A stretch of 64,000 nt of DNA from Eubacteriales bacterium (GCA_030524715.1 JAUNGB010000010.1:23768-87767); one strand, 5' to 3'. Shown: positions 43,441 through 52,501, numbered from the stretch's first letter. Made by a program: numbers and translations. The notes: generated from the letters alone by a model not told the origin.

Positions 43441-43488
43441 ATATCAATTTGATATCATCATAATAGCATTATATTTCTCTCCTGTCAA
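43441..43488 (-). promoter_or_regulatory. SPFH promoter with downstream palindrome
   Basis: Minus strand TTGACA (43488-43483), 17 bases, TATTAT (43465-43460), then ATATCAA-A-TTGATAT (43455-43441), a 15-bp palindrome at the start site. This is a plausible operator for the RHH protein. Confidence 0.65.
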
Positions 43489-43526
43489 CAGGAATATGCG
43501 CAAAAACCATCTTAAGAACAAAAACA

Positions 43527-43559
43527 GTTGCTGTTTGCACCGTAGGTGTGAACGGTAAC
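43527..43559. repeat. R1 palindromic repeat, copy 4
   Basis: GTTGCTG and CGGTAAC arms with the TTTGCACCGTAGGTGTGAA core, almost identical to the copy at 3855. Confidence 0.7.
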
Positions 43560-43563
43560 CAAA

Positions 43564-43608
43564 AAACGTGCGGCGAAACCGCATTTACGGCGGTTACACT
43601 GCACGTTT
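43564..43608. repeat. Two-tier hairpin related in shape to the one at 39544
   Basis: Outer arms AAACGTGC (43564-43571) and GCACGTTT (43601-43608), inner arms AACCGC and GCGGTT. The architecture matches 39544-39590, but the paired bases differ in a compensatory way. Confidence 0.55.
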
Positions 43609-43609
43609 C

Positions 43610-43725
43610 CTGATATAGTTCATAATAACTTATGGCTTCTGATATAGTTCATGGTCACTTATGTTTCCCGATATGGTTCATAATGACTTATGTTCCCTGA
43701 TCTGCTTCACGATCACTTGTCTGTA
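43610..43725. repeat. Four-copy 29-bp tandem repeat
   Basis: Units at 43610, 43639, 43668 and 43697, each with the pattern CTGATATAGTTCATnnTnACTTATG and a variable 4-base end; the fourth is the most diverged. Confidence 0.8.
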
Positions 43726-43738
43726 AAGCGGGGAATGC

Positions 43739-44242
43739 TTATCTGCGTTCAATTCTGGCAGTAATATACTTCTCCATTTTATTTTTTGGGACGTCCAAAA
43801 GCATAGACAATTCCGAATACAGGTTCTCTTCCGCAAGCTTCAGGTAGCGCTCGTCCGTAGCCGTCGCCTTTTTGCCCTGGGCTACGCGCTCTTTTTTGCG
43901 GAGATAAATGGTCTTGATGATACGGATCATTTCCCGGCATTCACAGCTTCTGATGCATTCCTTATATTTTTCCTCCCGCTGTTTGTCATCAGTGACACCT
44001 AACACTTCAATTTCCGGAATCTCGTCGATCAGATGTTCCGCCTCTTCCTTTGACATGACCCTGCGCAGCACCTGTTTGCCGTTATCCACCGGAGTAAAGA
44101 TCTTACCCTCTGTCTGCCCGTCCGGACGGAGTATATAATACAATCTGTCCTTCGGTATTCCTGTCATATCCATGGTAGTAACGCCCATCACTTTGCAGAT
44201 TCCCGTATGTCCATACACAACATAATCTCCTGTTTCAAACAT
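43739..44242 (-). CDS. CarD/CdnL-family transcriptional regulator
   Basis: A 167-residue RNA-polymerase-binding regulator with the N-terminal Tudor-like CarD domain (MFETGDYVVYGHTGICKVMG, YYILRPDGQTEGKIFTPVDN) and a helical C-terminus (IKTIYLRKKERVAQGKKATA, DERYLKLAEENLYSELSMLL). It tunes open-complex formation at promoters. It has its own promoter and is monocistronic. Confidence 0.93.
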   Translation of the reverse strand: MFETGDYVVYGHTGICKVMGVTTMDMTGIPKDRLYYILRPDGQTEGKIFTPVDNGKQVLRRVMSKEEAEHLIDEIPEIEVLGVTDDKQREEKYKECIRSCECREMIRIIKTIYLRKKERVAQGKKATATDERYLKLAEENLYSELSMLLDVPKNKMEKYITARIERR

Positions 44243-44266
44243 TCAGCCCACATCCTTTCTATAACT

Positions 44267-44295
44267 ATTTTATCATTTTTTCAGCATTTTCGCAA
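44267..44295 (-). promoter_or_regulatory. Promoter of the CarD gene
   Basis: Minus strand TTGCGA (44295-44290), 17 bases, TAAAAT (44272-44267). Confidence 0.55.
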
Positions 44296-44439
44296 AAGTA
44301 AAGTTTGATTCGTTTACATTTTTGTGAAAAATAGTCAATCTATAGTAAGGATATATTTGTGCATTTTGTCTGATAAAAAAACAGGAACAGCGAATCTGCG
44401 GGCGAAGTGCTATAATGGATATAAAGCTTATGTAAAGCA

Positions 44440-44463
44440 AAAGCCGCAGGAATCTGCGGCTTT
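44440..44463 (-). terminator. Terminator of pcrA
   Basis: Perfect 10-bp arms AAAGCCGCAG (44440-44449) and complement (44454-44463) with a 4-base loop, ten bases past the pcrA stop on the minus strand. Confidence 0.75.
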
Positions 44464-44473
44464 CTGTATTTTG

Positions 44474-46711
44474 TCATTGCGTGATCTTCTCAAGCTTGGC
44501 AAAGCCCGCAAACATTTTTTTGGTTCCTGCCCTGTCAAACTCCACAGTTACCTCAAAATCCCTGCCGCCTTCCACGATCTCCTTTACGACTCCCACGCCG
44601 AATTTCACGTGACGTACCGTATCGCCCACCTGGTAGTCCAGAGAGTCAGCCTTGGTAACCGTAAAGTTCTTGGGCTGGAAAGCCTTAGCCTGAAACGCCA
44701 TTTTCATCTGGGCATAGGCGTTATTGACAGGCATGGTTTCTTCAAGCTTAGGCTTTTTCTCCTGAATGGTATGGCCAAGGTCAACCAGTTCACGGGGAAT
44801 CTCCCGCACAAACCGGGATACACGGTTGTGCTGGTTTTCTCCGCGTACCATACGCATCTGGGCGCTGGTCAGAGTCAGCTCCTTCATAGCGCGGGTAATT
44901 CCCACATAGCACAGGCGGCGTTCTTCCTCCATATCTGAAAGGTCATTGGAAAAAATACACATGCTGCTTGGAAAAATCCCGTCCTCCATTCCCGCAAGGT
45001 ACACACAGGGAAATTCCAGACCTTTGGCGCTGTGCAGGGTCATAAGAAGAATATAATCCTGATCAGGGTCAACCGTATCAATATCGGCAATCAAGGCGAT
45101 TTCCTCCAGAAACCCGGACAAGGTTGCAGGCTGTCCCATTTCTTTCATCGTTTCTGTATAGGTCACGGTTTTGGAGATCAGCTCGTCGATATTTTCGATA
45201 CGTGCGCGGGATTCATCCGTATCCTCCGCGTTCAGTTCATCCACATATCCTGTCAGATCGATAACCTCTTCCAAAAGCTCCGTAACCGTGTAGGTTTCAG
45301 CCTTGCTCTTTAAGGACTGGATGAAGGTCACGAAGCCATCGATCTTTGAGCGGCCTCTTCCAATAGCCGGAACCTCCTCCGCTACCCGCAGGGCGTCATA
45401 AAAGCTGATTTCCATCTTGTCCGCATAATCCTGTACCTTCCCGATGGTGGCAAGGCCGATGCCACGTTTGGGAACGTTAATGATCCTGCGGACAGCCAGA
45501 TCGTCCTGTGCATTATCAATGGTCTTTAAATAGCAGAGCAGATCCTTGATTTCCTTACGTGAATAGAAATTGATCCCGCCTACGATTTTATAAGGGATAT
45601 TTGCCAAAAGGCATTTTTCTTCAAAAAGGCGGGACTGGGCGTTGGTGCGGTAAAGAACCGCGCAGTCCCGGTAACGCAGCCTTCCCTCCCGGTGGGCGCG
45701 GGAAATCTCCCCTACTATGTATTCCGCTTCCTCAAACCCGTTCATCAACTGACGGAACCGGACTTTAGAGCCTTCCTCGTTTTCTGTCCAGAGACTTTTC
45801 GGCTTCCGTTCCGTGTTGTTGCTGATGACCTCGTTGGCGGCGTTCAGGATATTCTGTGTGGAACGGTAATTCTGTTCCAGACGGATGACCTTTGTACCGG
45901 GAAAAACACGTTCGAATCCCAGGATATTGTTGATATTGGCGCCCCGGAACTTATAAATGGACTGATCGTCGTCTCCTACCACACAGAGATTTTCGTAGCG
46001 GGATGCCAGAAGGCTGATCAGCTTGAACTGGGCGGTGTTGGTATCCTGATATTCATCCACCATAAGATAACGGAACCGTTCCTGATAGGATTCCAGAACC
46101 TGCCCGCAATTCTGAAAAAGCTCAACGGTCTTTACGATCAGGTCGTCAAAATCCAGAGCGTTATTTTTGCGAAGGGCCGCCTGATATTCCCGGTAGACCT
46201 CCGCAACCTTTTTCTGATTATAATCGCTTCCTGCGTTCATTTCCATTTCATCGGGAGTGATCAGCTCGTCCTTTGCGTGGGAGATCTGGGCGAGCAGGGA
46301 ACGTTCCTTATATACCTTTGTATCGATATTCAAACGGCGGCAGACCTCCTTCATAAGGGTCTTCTGGTCGTCGGTATCATAAATCGCGAACCTGTTATCA
46401 AAGCCCAGACGGTCTATATGACGGCGCAGGATCCGTACACAGGTGGAATGGAAAGTGGAAACCCAGACGCTCTCCGCCCCGCAGCCTACAATTTTATCTA
46501 CACGCTCCCGCATTTCCCGGGCTGCTTTATTGGTAAAGGTGATGGCAAGGATATTCCAGGGATTCACGCCTTTTTCATGGATCAGGTAAGCGATCCTGTG
46601 GGTCAGGACGCGGGTTTTGCCGGAACCGGCGCCCGCCAGGATCAGAAGCGGTCCTTCGGTACAGCAGACCGCTTCCTGCTGTTTGGAATTCAGGGTGTCA
46701 TTGATACTCAT
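44474..46711 (-). CDS. pcrA: ATP-dependent DNA helicase PcrA/UvrD
   Basis: A 745-residue superfamily 1A 3'-5' helicase for repair and plasmid replication. Motifs: Q-motif LNSKQQEAV, Walker A LAGAGSGKTRVLTHR, motif Ia ITFTNKAAREMRERV, motif II LMVDEYQDTN, motif III VVGDDDQSIYKFRGA, motif IV VIRLEQNYRS, motif V LMTLHSAKGLEFPCVYLAG, motif VI EERRLCYVGITRA. The C-terminal Tudor-like tail (DTVRHVKFGVGVVKEIVEGG) binds RNA polymerase in relatives. The start at 46711 follows AAGGAG. Confidence 0.96.
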   Translation of the reverse strand: MSINDTLNSKQQEAVCCTEGPLLILAGAGSGKTRVLTHRIAYLIHEKGVNPWNILAITFTNKAAREMRERVDKIVGCGAESVWVSTFHSTCVRILRRHIDRLGFDNRFAIYDTDDQKTLMKEVCRRLNIDTKVYKERSLLAQISHAKDELITPDEMEMNAGSDYNQKKVAEVYREYQAALRKNNALDFDDLIVKTVELFQNCGQVLESYQERFRYLMVDEYQDTNTAQFKLISLLASRYENLCVVGDDDQSIYKFRGANINNILGFERVFPGTKVIRLEQNYRSTQNILNAANEVISNNTERKPKSLWTENEEGSKVRFRQLMNGFEEAEYIVGEISRAHREGRLRYRDCAVLYRTNAQSRLFEEKCLLANIPYKIVGGINFYSRKEIKDLLCYLKTIDNAQDDLAVRRIINVPKRGIGLATIGKVQDYADKMEISFYDALRVAEEVPAIGRGRSKIDGFVTFIQSLKSKAETYTVTELLEEVIDLTGYVDELNAEDTDESRARIENIDELISKTVTYTETMKEMGQPATLSGFLEEIALIADIDTVDPDQDYILLMTLHSAKGLEFPCVYLAGMEDGIFPSSMCIFSNDLSDMEEERRLCYVGITRAMKELTLTSAQMRMVRGENQHNRVSRFVREIPRELVDLGHTIQEKKPKLEETMPVNNAYAQMKMAFQAKAFQPKNFTVTKADSLDYQVGDTVRHVKFGVGVVKEIVEGGRDFEVTVEFDRAGTKKMFAGFAKLEKITQ

Positions 46712-46777
46712 TTTTTTCTCCTTCAAATATGATTGTTCTTTTTACAAAATGATACCAGTGCCAAAAGGTCATATTGG

Positions 46778-46810
46778 GTTACTGTCTGCACCGCAGACAT
46801 GAACAGTAAC
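46778..46810. repeat. R1 palindromic repeat, copy 5
   Basis: GTTACTG and CAGTAAC arms with core TCTGCACCGCAGACATGAA, here with a more paired centre (TCTGC/GCAGA). A partial relative (GTGAACGGTAAC, GAACAGTAAC) lies near 47803-47829. Confidence 0.75.
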
Positions 46811-46821
46811 TATATTTGGCA

Positions 46822-47712
46822 TCACAGGCTCTTAAGGATAAGGTCCTTTAATGCCTGTGCCGTAAGGCTCAGTGGATAGGCCTCGTTCTCTATAAAACAG
46901 ATCTGCCGCTCCGGAATTTCTTCCACAAGGGGGATCCTGAAAACCTCTTTTTTGGCAAGGGCTTCCTCCGCCAGTATCTCCGGCAGAAATCCGATTCCCA
47001 GATCGCTGCGTATCATGGGAAGGATCTGGTCGATAGTCGCCGCCTCAAGCTCCGGCTTCAATTCAAGCTGATGCTGCCGGTAAAGGTTATTGTAAAACTC
47101 ATAGGTCATGGTATTTTCCCCCAGGCAGACCAGCGGGTATCTGGCAATCTCTGACAGTAAAACGGGCTTTTGGGCAAGAAACGCATAGGCAGGGCCGCCG
47201 ATCAGAATATCCCTGAGACTGATGATCGGAGTCTGGTGCAGCGGCTTTTCCACCTGAGCAGGGGTGGCGACCACAGCAAAATCCACAAGGCCGTTCCTGA
47301 CCGCCTGAATTGCCTGAAGGGTCAGATGGCTGGAAATGCGGATGCGGATCCTGGGATAGGATTTTTTAAACTGGCTGAGAACCGGAAGCAGGAGCATATG
47401 AAGGGCTGTTTCGCTGGCACCGATAGTGACGCTGCCTCCTTCCATTCCTTTGATATGCTCGATCTCATCTTCTGCGGCCTGCAGATGCTCTACGGCTACC
47501 GCCACATGGGCGTACAGCATTTTCCCCTCCGGCGTCAGATGGATTCCCCTGTTGGAGCGTACCAGGAGCCTGCACCCAAGCTCATGCTCCAGAAGCTTGA
47601 TGGTTCTGGATACATTTGGCTGATTGCTGCAAAGCGCTTCTGCCGCGCGGGTCAGGTTCTGATATTTTGCCGCGTAGTAAAATACCCGGTAGTATTCATA
47701 ATTAATATTCAT
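46822..47712 (-). CDS. LysR-family transcriptional regulator
   Basis: A 296-residue LTTR: N-terminal winged helix (YYRVFYYAAKYQNLTRAAEA, LCSNQPNVSRTIKLLEHELG) and a periplasmic-binding-like effector domain (GSVTIGASETALHMLLLPVL). The start at 47712 begins the canonical MNINYEYYRVF; longer readings have no ribosome site. It is divergent from a MATE transporter gene at 47952, its likely target. Confidence 0.9.
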   Translation of the reverse strand: MNINYEYYRVFYYAAKYQNLTRAAEALCSNQPNVSRTIKLLEHELGCRLLVRSNRGIHLTPEGKMLYAHVAVAVEHLQAAEDEIEHIKGMEGGSVTIGASETALHMLLLPVLSQFKKSYPRIRIRISSHLTLQAIQAVRNGLVDFAVVATPAQVEKPLHQTPIISLRDILIGGPAYAFLAQKPVLLSEIARYPLVCLGENTMTYEFYNNLYRQHQLELKPELEAATIDQILPMIRSDLGIGFLPEILAEEALAKKEVFRIPLVEEIPERQICFIENEAYPLSLTAQALKDLILKSL

Positions 47713-47951
47713 CTCAAGTCTCTTTCTGTCAACAACAACATAGCTCTCGTAACAGTTATACATTATCAGCCCATAGCTTTGCATCCAAAGCAAGGCCTTG
47801 GAGTGAACGGTAACACAGGAACAGTAACATAGCGTTCCATATCAAATCTTTATGGCTGCGATATCAACTATATATTTTACATATTTCCATGATAAAATTA
47901 TAATATATGAGGAATGAAAAAACAAGAGAAACAAGGTATGGTGATAAAAAC

Positions 47952-49316
47952 ATGAATAAGGATTTAACAGTGGGGAAGCCACAGACGGTACTCTGGCAGT
48001 TTTGTCTGCCTTTGTTCGGCAGTATTATTTTTCAGCAGCTATATAATATCGCGGACAGCCTGGTGGCGGGAAAATTCATCGGGGAGAACGCTCTGGCTGC
48101 CGTGGGGAACAGCTATGAGATCACCCTGATCTTTATAGCGTTTGCCTTCGGATGCAATATCGGGTGCTCCGTCATTGTGTCTCAGCTCTTCGGGGCAAAA
48201 AATTACAGAGATATGAAAACCTCTGTCTATACGGCAATGATCTCCAGCGCTGTATTGTGCGCGGCGCTGATGATCTTCGGAACTCTTTGCTGCGATATGC
48301 TTTTGGAGCTTATCCATACGCCAAAGGACATTCTGGCGGACTCAGCATTGTATCTGGATATTTATATCTGGGGGCTTCCGTTTTTGTTCTTCTACAACAT
48401 TGCAACCGGTATTTTTTCCGCCCTTGGAGATTCCAGGACGCCGTTTATCTTCCTGGCCGTGTCTTCAACCTCCAACATCCTGGTGGACATATTGTTTGTG
48501 TCAGCCTTTCATATGGGGGTAGCGGGCGTTGCCTGGGCCACCTTTTTATGCCAGGGCGTAAGCTGTGTGCTTGCTGTTCTGGTAATATTCCGGCGCCTCG
48601 CTTCCATCCATACGGACAAAAAAGCGGCGCTGTATTCCTGGCGGCTTTTTAAAAAAATAGCCGTCATCGCGATTCCCAGTATCCTGCAGCAGAGCTTTAT
48701 TTCCGTGGGAAACATTATTATCCAGAGCGTCATCAACGGATTCGGGGCCGGAGTCATCGCAGGGTATTCCGCTTCTGTGAAGCTGAATAATCTGGTGATC
48801 ACCTCCTTTACCACCCTCGGCAACGGAATTTCCAATTATACGGCGCAGAATCTCGGCGCCGGAATCCTGCCAAGGATCAGGGAAGGGTTTAAGGCCGGTA
48901 TAAAAATGGTCTGGATGCTCTGTATCCCCATTGTGCTCCTTTACATGACGGCAAGCGGATTCCTGGTGAATTTCTTCATGAACCAGCCGTCTGATACGGC
49001 GCTGAATACCGGAGTCCAGTTTCTCCGGATCTTAACTCCCTTCTATTTTGTCGTATCGGCCAAGCTGGTGGCCGACGGAGTTTTGCGGGGCGCGGGAATG
49101 ATGAAGGAGTTTATGGTCGGAACCTTTACCGACCTGATCCTGAGAGTCGTCCTTGCTATGGTTCTGGCTAAGCAGTTTGGCGCTGTGGGAATCTGGTGCG
49201 CATGGCCCATCGGATGGTCCACTGCCACGATCCTGTCCATGAGATTTTACAGAAACGGCCCGTGGAAAAATGCGGAAAAATCTAAAACTCATGAGCGAGA
49301 ATTAGAGCGTGTTTGA
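47952..49316 (+). CDS. MATE-family efflux transporter
   Basis: A 454-residue exporter with twelve predicted helices (opening DLTVGKPQTVLWQFCLPLFG, then IIFQQLYNIADSLVAGKFIG). It differs from the MATE protein at 39627 and belongs to the NorM/DinF-like branch. The start at 47952 is preferred over an earlier codon because the longer N-terminus is not family-like. As in the other MATE gene, the last codons LERV plus stop are the first bases of an R2 element end (49303). Confidence 0.9.
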   Translation: MNKDLTVGKPQTVLWQFCLPLFGSIIFQQLYNIADSLVAGKFIGENALAAVGNSYEITLIFIAFAFGCNIGCSVIVSQLFGAKNYRDMKTSVYTAMISSAVLCAALMIFGTLCCDMLLELIHTPKDILADSALYLDIYIWGLPFLFFYNIATGIFSALGDSRTPFIFLAVSSTSNILVDILFVSAFHMGVAGVAWATFLCQGVSCVLAVLVIFRRLASIHTDKKAALYSWRLFKKIAVIAIPSILQQSFISVGNIIIQSVINGFGAGVIAGYSASVKLNNLVITSFTTLGNGISNYTAQNLGAGILPRIREGFKAGIKMVWMLCIPIVLLYMTASGFLVNFFMNQPSDTALNTGVQFLRILTPFYFVVSAKLVADGVLRGAGMMKEFMVGTFTDLILRVVLAMVLAKQFGAVGIWCAWPIGWSTATILSMRFYRNGPWKNAEKSKTHERELERV

Positions 49317-49321
49317 AAATT
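49303..49321 (+). repeat. R2 element end at the 3' end of the second MATE gene
   Basis: TAGAGCGTGTTTGAAAATT, identical to the end at 41008; the rest of the element is missing and is replaced by an R3 fragment (ACATTCGCATTCCGCT at about 49345). Confidence 0.75.
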
Positions 49322-49376
49322 GCTCCAGCCCGGGAGTAAAGGGGACATTCGCATTCCGCTACACCGATATCAAAAT

Positions 49377-49425
49377 AAAAAAGAAAGGAGCTTTGCACAT
49401 TACGCGCAAAGCTCCTTTCTTTTTT
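49377..49425. terminator. Bidirectional terminator between MATE and alpha-galactosidase genes
   Basis: Perfect 20-bp arms (49377-49396 and 49406-49425) around AAGGAGCTTTGC, with A and T tracts at both ends, serve the two convergent genes. Confidence 0.9.
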
Positions 49426-49438
49426 ATTCAGAGGCAAC

Positions 49439-51631
49439 TCACTTTTCCATAACGAAATGGAAATTCCAGCTCTGGTACTCCTGAGAGGCTTCCGGCATAA
49501 GGAAGCCTGCGTACATCAGCGCGCCGCCAAGATAACGTTTGCCGTCCAGCAGATAGAATTTATCCGGCCGGAGTCCGCGAAGTTTGATGTAAATGGGGGC
49601 TTCGTTGGCATAAATCTTAGTGGCGACCACGCTCATGAGAGCCTCGCTGCCGTCCTCACTGGAAAATTCCCACGCGTTATATACCTGATCCACAAAGGGA
49701 TTGGTCAGGCGGTGGTAAGTACCATCCTGAATCAGATCATAGTAGCCTTTAAATGTCCGGATCTGATTACGGATCTGATCTTTTTCCTCATCTGACAGCT
49801 TCATGGGATCAAGCTCATACCCGAAGGTTCCCGCCATTGCAACGGTCGCCCTTGTCTCCAGGGGAGTGATGCGTCCTGTCTGATGGTTGGGGCAGGCAGA
49901 CACATGGGCTCCCACCGCGCTGACAGGATAAGCAAAGGAAGTACCGTACTGGATCTTTAACCTCTCGATGGCGTCCGTATCATCACTACACCAGATCTGC
50001 GGAGAATAATAAAGCATTCCCGCGTCGAAACGGCCGCCGCCGCCGCTGCATCCCTCGATCAGCATATCCGGATAGCGCCTGCCAAGGCGTTCCAGGAACT
50101 CATACAGCCCCAGAACATAGCGATGGGCAACCTCACCCTGACGGTGTGCCGGAAGAGTCGCGCAGTAGATATCGCTGATACTGCGGTTGAAATCCCATTT
50201 CAGATACTCTACCTTTGCATTGTCTAAAACCTGGCACATCTGATTGAAAATATGGTCGCGCACCTCCTGGCGGGAGAAGTCCAGGACAAGCTGGAACCTT
50301 CCCCGCATGGGCTTTCTTCCCGGAATGATAAACGCCCAGTCCGGATGCTCCCGGTACAGGTTGCTGTCCTCAGAAATACATTCCGGCTCAAACCAGATGC
50401 CGAACTTCATACCCAGCGCATGGATCCTGTCGGAAAGCTCCTTAAGAGTACAGCCAAGCTTTTTCTCGTTGACAAACCAGTCGCCCAGCCCGCTGTCGTC
50501 GGAATCTCTCTTTCCGAACCAGCCGTCGTCCATAACAAACAGCTCCACGCCCAGCTTGGAAGCCTCTTCCGCCATCTGTACCAGCTTATCGCCGGTAAAG
50601 TTGAAATAGGTTCCTTCCCAGTTGTTCATAAGGACCGGACGTCTTGCTTTTTTATACTTTCCTCTGCAGAGGTTGTTGCGGTATGCCTTATGGTAAACGT
50701 GGGACATTTTTTCAAAGCCCGCGTCACTGTAGACCATTGCCACCTCCGGCGCCCAGAATTCATCCCCGGGCATCAGCTCAAACTCAAAATTATCCGGATG
50801 GATGCCCATCAACACCCTGGTCTGATTGAACTGGTCATACTCGGCCTCCGCAAGGAAATCTCCGCTGTAGAGGAAGGAAAATCCGTAACAGTTGCCCTGT
50901 GTCTCCGTGGCGCTGCGGTCCGCCAGGATAATAAACGGATTGTAGTGGTGGCTTGAGGTTCCCCTGACGCTTCCCACAGACTGCAGGCCATGGTGGATAT
51001 GGGCGCGGGAAAGCTTTCTTTCCATCTCATGCTTCCCGTAAAAAGTCAGAAAATCATAGCTGCCGCACAACTGATCCAGACACATGGATAACGCCCGCTC
51101 CAGATAAATTGGATGCTCCGCTTTGTTTTCGATGCGCACTGCCCTGGTGATCATATCCAGATCCTCCATGACTCCGTAATACAGATGCACGTATACGCCG
51201 CCCACGTCATCCTTGAGGGTAATCACAAGAGTATCCGCCTGATTTTCTTCCTGGGCATAAACTGCCGGCAGCCCCGGAATACTGTATTTGCCCTCGATAA
51301 GCTGATGACCTACATAGCGCAGTTCCAACGCCCTTGCGCCCATATGATAACGGATCTTAAGGGCGCTGGCTCTGTAATCGCCGCTTCCGAAGCAGGAATA
51401 TTCCTGAGGAAGAGTCTCCAGAGAATAGGTCCTGTCGTTTCCCGCCTGATAAGGATTTCCCGCAAAGCCCCGGTCTTTGCAGGCGATCAGATAAGAATAA
51501 TCAACAATCTCTGTTCTTTTTCCATAATGGGTATGCAGCAGTACGCCAAGGTTATCCACCTTCATCTGATACATACTGCTTCTGGTACATAATGTAAACA
51601 AGGGTACTTTTCCGTCGATAAATATTGCCAT
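49439..51631 (-). CDS. Alpha-galactosidase (GH36)
   Basis: A 730-residue cytoplasmic enzyme releasing galactose from melibiose, raffinose and related oligosaccharides. N-terminal beta-sandwich, central barrel with VELFVMDDGWFGKRDSDDSG, nucleophile in YLKWDFNR (Asp near 470), the motif LIEGCSGGGGRFDAGML and the acid/base region IWCSDDTDAIERL (near 540). No signal peptide, so it works on imported sugars. The start at 51631 follows AAAAGGAG. It is the last gene of the ABC transporter operon starting at 56557. Confidence 0.94.
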   Translation of the reverse strand: MAIFIDGKVPLFTLCTRSSMYQMKVDNLGVLLHTHYGKRTEIVDYSYLIACKDRGFAGNPYQAGNDRTYSLETLPQEYSCFGSGDYRASALKIRYHMGARALELRYVGHQLIEGKYSIPGLPAVYAQEENQADTLVITLKDDVGGVYVHLYYGVMEDLDMITRAVRIENKAEHPIYLERALSMCLDQLCGSYDFLTFYGKHEMERKLSRAHIHHGLQSVGSVRGTSSHHYNPFIILADRSATETQGNCYGFSFLYSGDFLAEAEYDQFNQTRVLMGIHPDNFEFELMPGDEFWAPEVAMVYSDAGFEKMSHVYHKAYRNNLCRGKYKKARRPVLMNNWEGTYFNFTGDKLVQMAEEASKLGVELFVMDDGWFGKRDSDDSGLGDWFVNEKKLGCTLKELSDRIHALGMKFGIWFEPECISEDSNLYREHPDWAFIIPGRKPMRGRFQLVLDFSRQEVRDHIFNQMCQVLDNAKVEYLKWDFNRSISDIYCATLPAHRQGEVAHRYVLGLYEFLERLGRRYPDMLIEGCSGGGGRFDAGMLYYSPQIWCSDDTDAIERLKIQYGTSFAYPVSAVGAHVSACPNHQTGRITPLETRATVAMAGTFGYELDPMKLSDEEKDQIRNQIRTFKGYYDLIQDGTYHRLTNPFVDQVYNAWEFSSEDGSEALMSVVATKIYANEAPIYIKLRGLRPDKFYLLDGKRYLGGALMYAGFLMPEASQEYQSWNFHFVMEK

Positions 51632-51685
51632 AATTTTTCTCCTTTTATACACACATATCAATTATTATTGCCACGATTTAACCCG

Positions 51686-51730
51686 GAGCGTGTTTGAAAA
51701 TTCATTCCCGCAATTTTTAAACACACTCTA
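51686..51730. repeat. Short R2 derivative
   Basis: 45 bp with GAGCGTGTTTGAAAATT at the left and a decayed complement (TTTAAACACACTCTA) at the right, and almost no interior: an internally deleted R2 copy. Confidence 0.65.
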
Positions 51731-51747
51731 ATTTTCCGAATCCCCGC

Positions 51748-52500
51748 TTACATGCCCAATTTTTTCATTTCCTTCAGACGCTCCGCTTCTGTTTTTTCGT
51801 GTTTCTCAGTTTTCTCCGCAACTCCTTCCTCCGGATTTTCGATAATATCGCCGCAGGCGTCCACAGGCGGCAGATAAACCTTAAAATCCGGCAGAAGCAG
51901 CACAGATCCCAGAAGCGCGACAGCGCCGAACCCAAAAGTAGCCCAAAGAAAAGCATACAGCGGCTGCATCTGTGCGTCCGTATACGTCAGATACAAAGGA
52001 AATACATTAAAAAACAAAATCACAATTAACCGGAAGGGCTTTTTCACTGCGAAAAATACCGCATTCCGCATCAGATGCGGAATGGTATCTGCAAACGCAG
52101 CCATAGTAGGAAACAGCATCAGCGTAACGATCAGCGCCACAATGCCCAGGGCGTAGATCGCATACATGAAATATTCCCACACACCGCCCATCTGACGGCA
52201 AAAGGTTACATCCACATAGCCGAAAACAACTAATGCCAGCAGCACGACCCAGTAGATCGTCGCCTGTTTGAAATTATTTTTAAAGCCGACCCAGAACTGC
52301 TTAAAAGGATTAAGCACTCCATCTCCCCTCAAAGTTTTCAGCATCACATGATACAGCGCCACATAAGAGGCGCCGGCTGTCACCACCGGAAGGCTGAACA
52401 GGACAAACATGATATTTGCCCCGATCACGATACCGCACCTGGTCATCAGCCTGCCGAAGCTGCTGTCATTATCCAAAAATCCACGCAGCATTTCACCCAT
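51748..52500 (-). CDS. DUF624 (YesL-like) membrane protein
   Basis: A 250-residue protein with about five membrane segments (MFVLFSLPVVTAGASYVALY; YWVVLLALVVFGYVDV; ALGIVALIVTLMLFPTMAAF; LIVILFFNVFPLYLTY; FGAVALLGSVLLLPDFKVYL) and a charged tail. YesL-like proteins are commonly found in sugar ABC operons of Firmicutes; the role is unknown. The start at 52500 lies one base after the stop of the previous gene, with GAGGAGG nine bases upstream. Confidence 0.85.
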   Translation of the reverse strand: MGEMLRGFLDNDSSFGRLMTRCGIVIGANIMFVLFSLPVVTAGASYVALYHVMLKTLRGDGVLNPFKQFWVGFKNNFKQATIYWVVLLALVVFGYVDVTFCRQMGGVWEYFMYAIYALGIVALIVTLMLFPTMAAFADTIPHLMRNAVFFAVKKPFRLIVILFFNVFPLYLTYTDAQMQPLYAFLWATFGFGAVALLGSVLLLPDFKVYLPPVDACGDIIENPEEGVAEKTEKHEKTEAERLKEMKKLGM

Positions 52501-52501
52501 A

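Larger units (their letters stand above)
43399..43738. other. Intergenic repeat island (340 bp) between SPFH and CarD genes
   Basis: Successively: the SPFH promoter and palindrome (43441-43488), an R1 copy (43527-43559), a two-tier hairpin (43564-43608) and four 29-bp tandem units (43610-43725) that end 13 bases from the CarD stop. Confidence 0.7.

Noticed and set aside
43441-43740. CRISPR-like array from the 29-bp units and nearby palindromes
   Set aside because: Units are directly adjacent with no spacers, are degenerate, and no cas genes are present.
44411-44470. Possible small RNA: TATAAT at about 44411 on the plus strand followed by a short stretch and the hairpin at 44440-44463
   Set aside because: No -35 box at the right distance, and the hairpin is explained as the pcrA terminator on the other strand.
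45692-46732. 346-codon frame antisense to pcrA
   Set aside because: Shadow of a highly conserved helicase gene.
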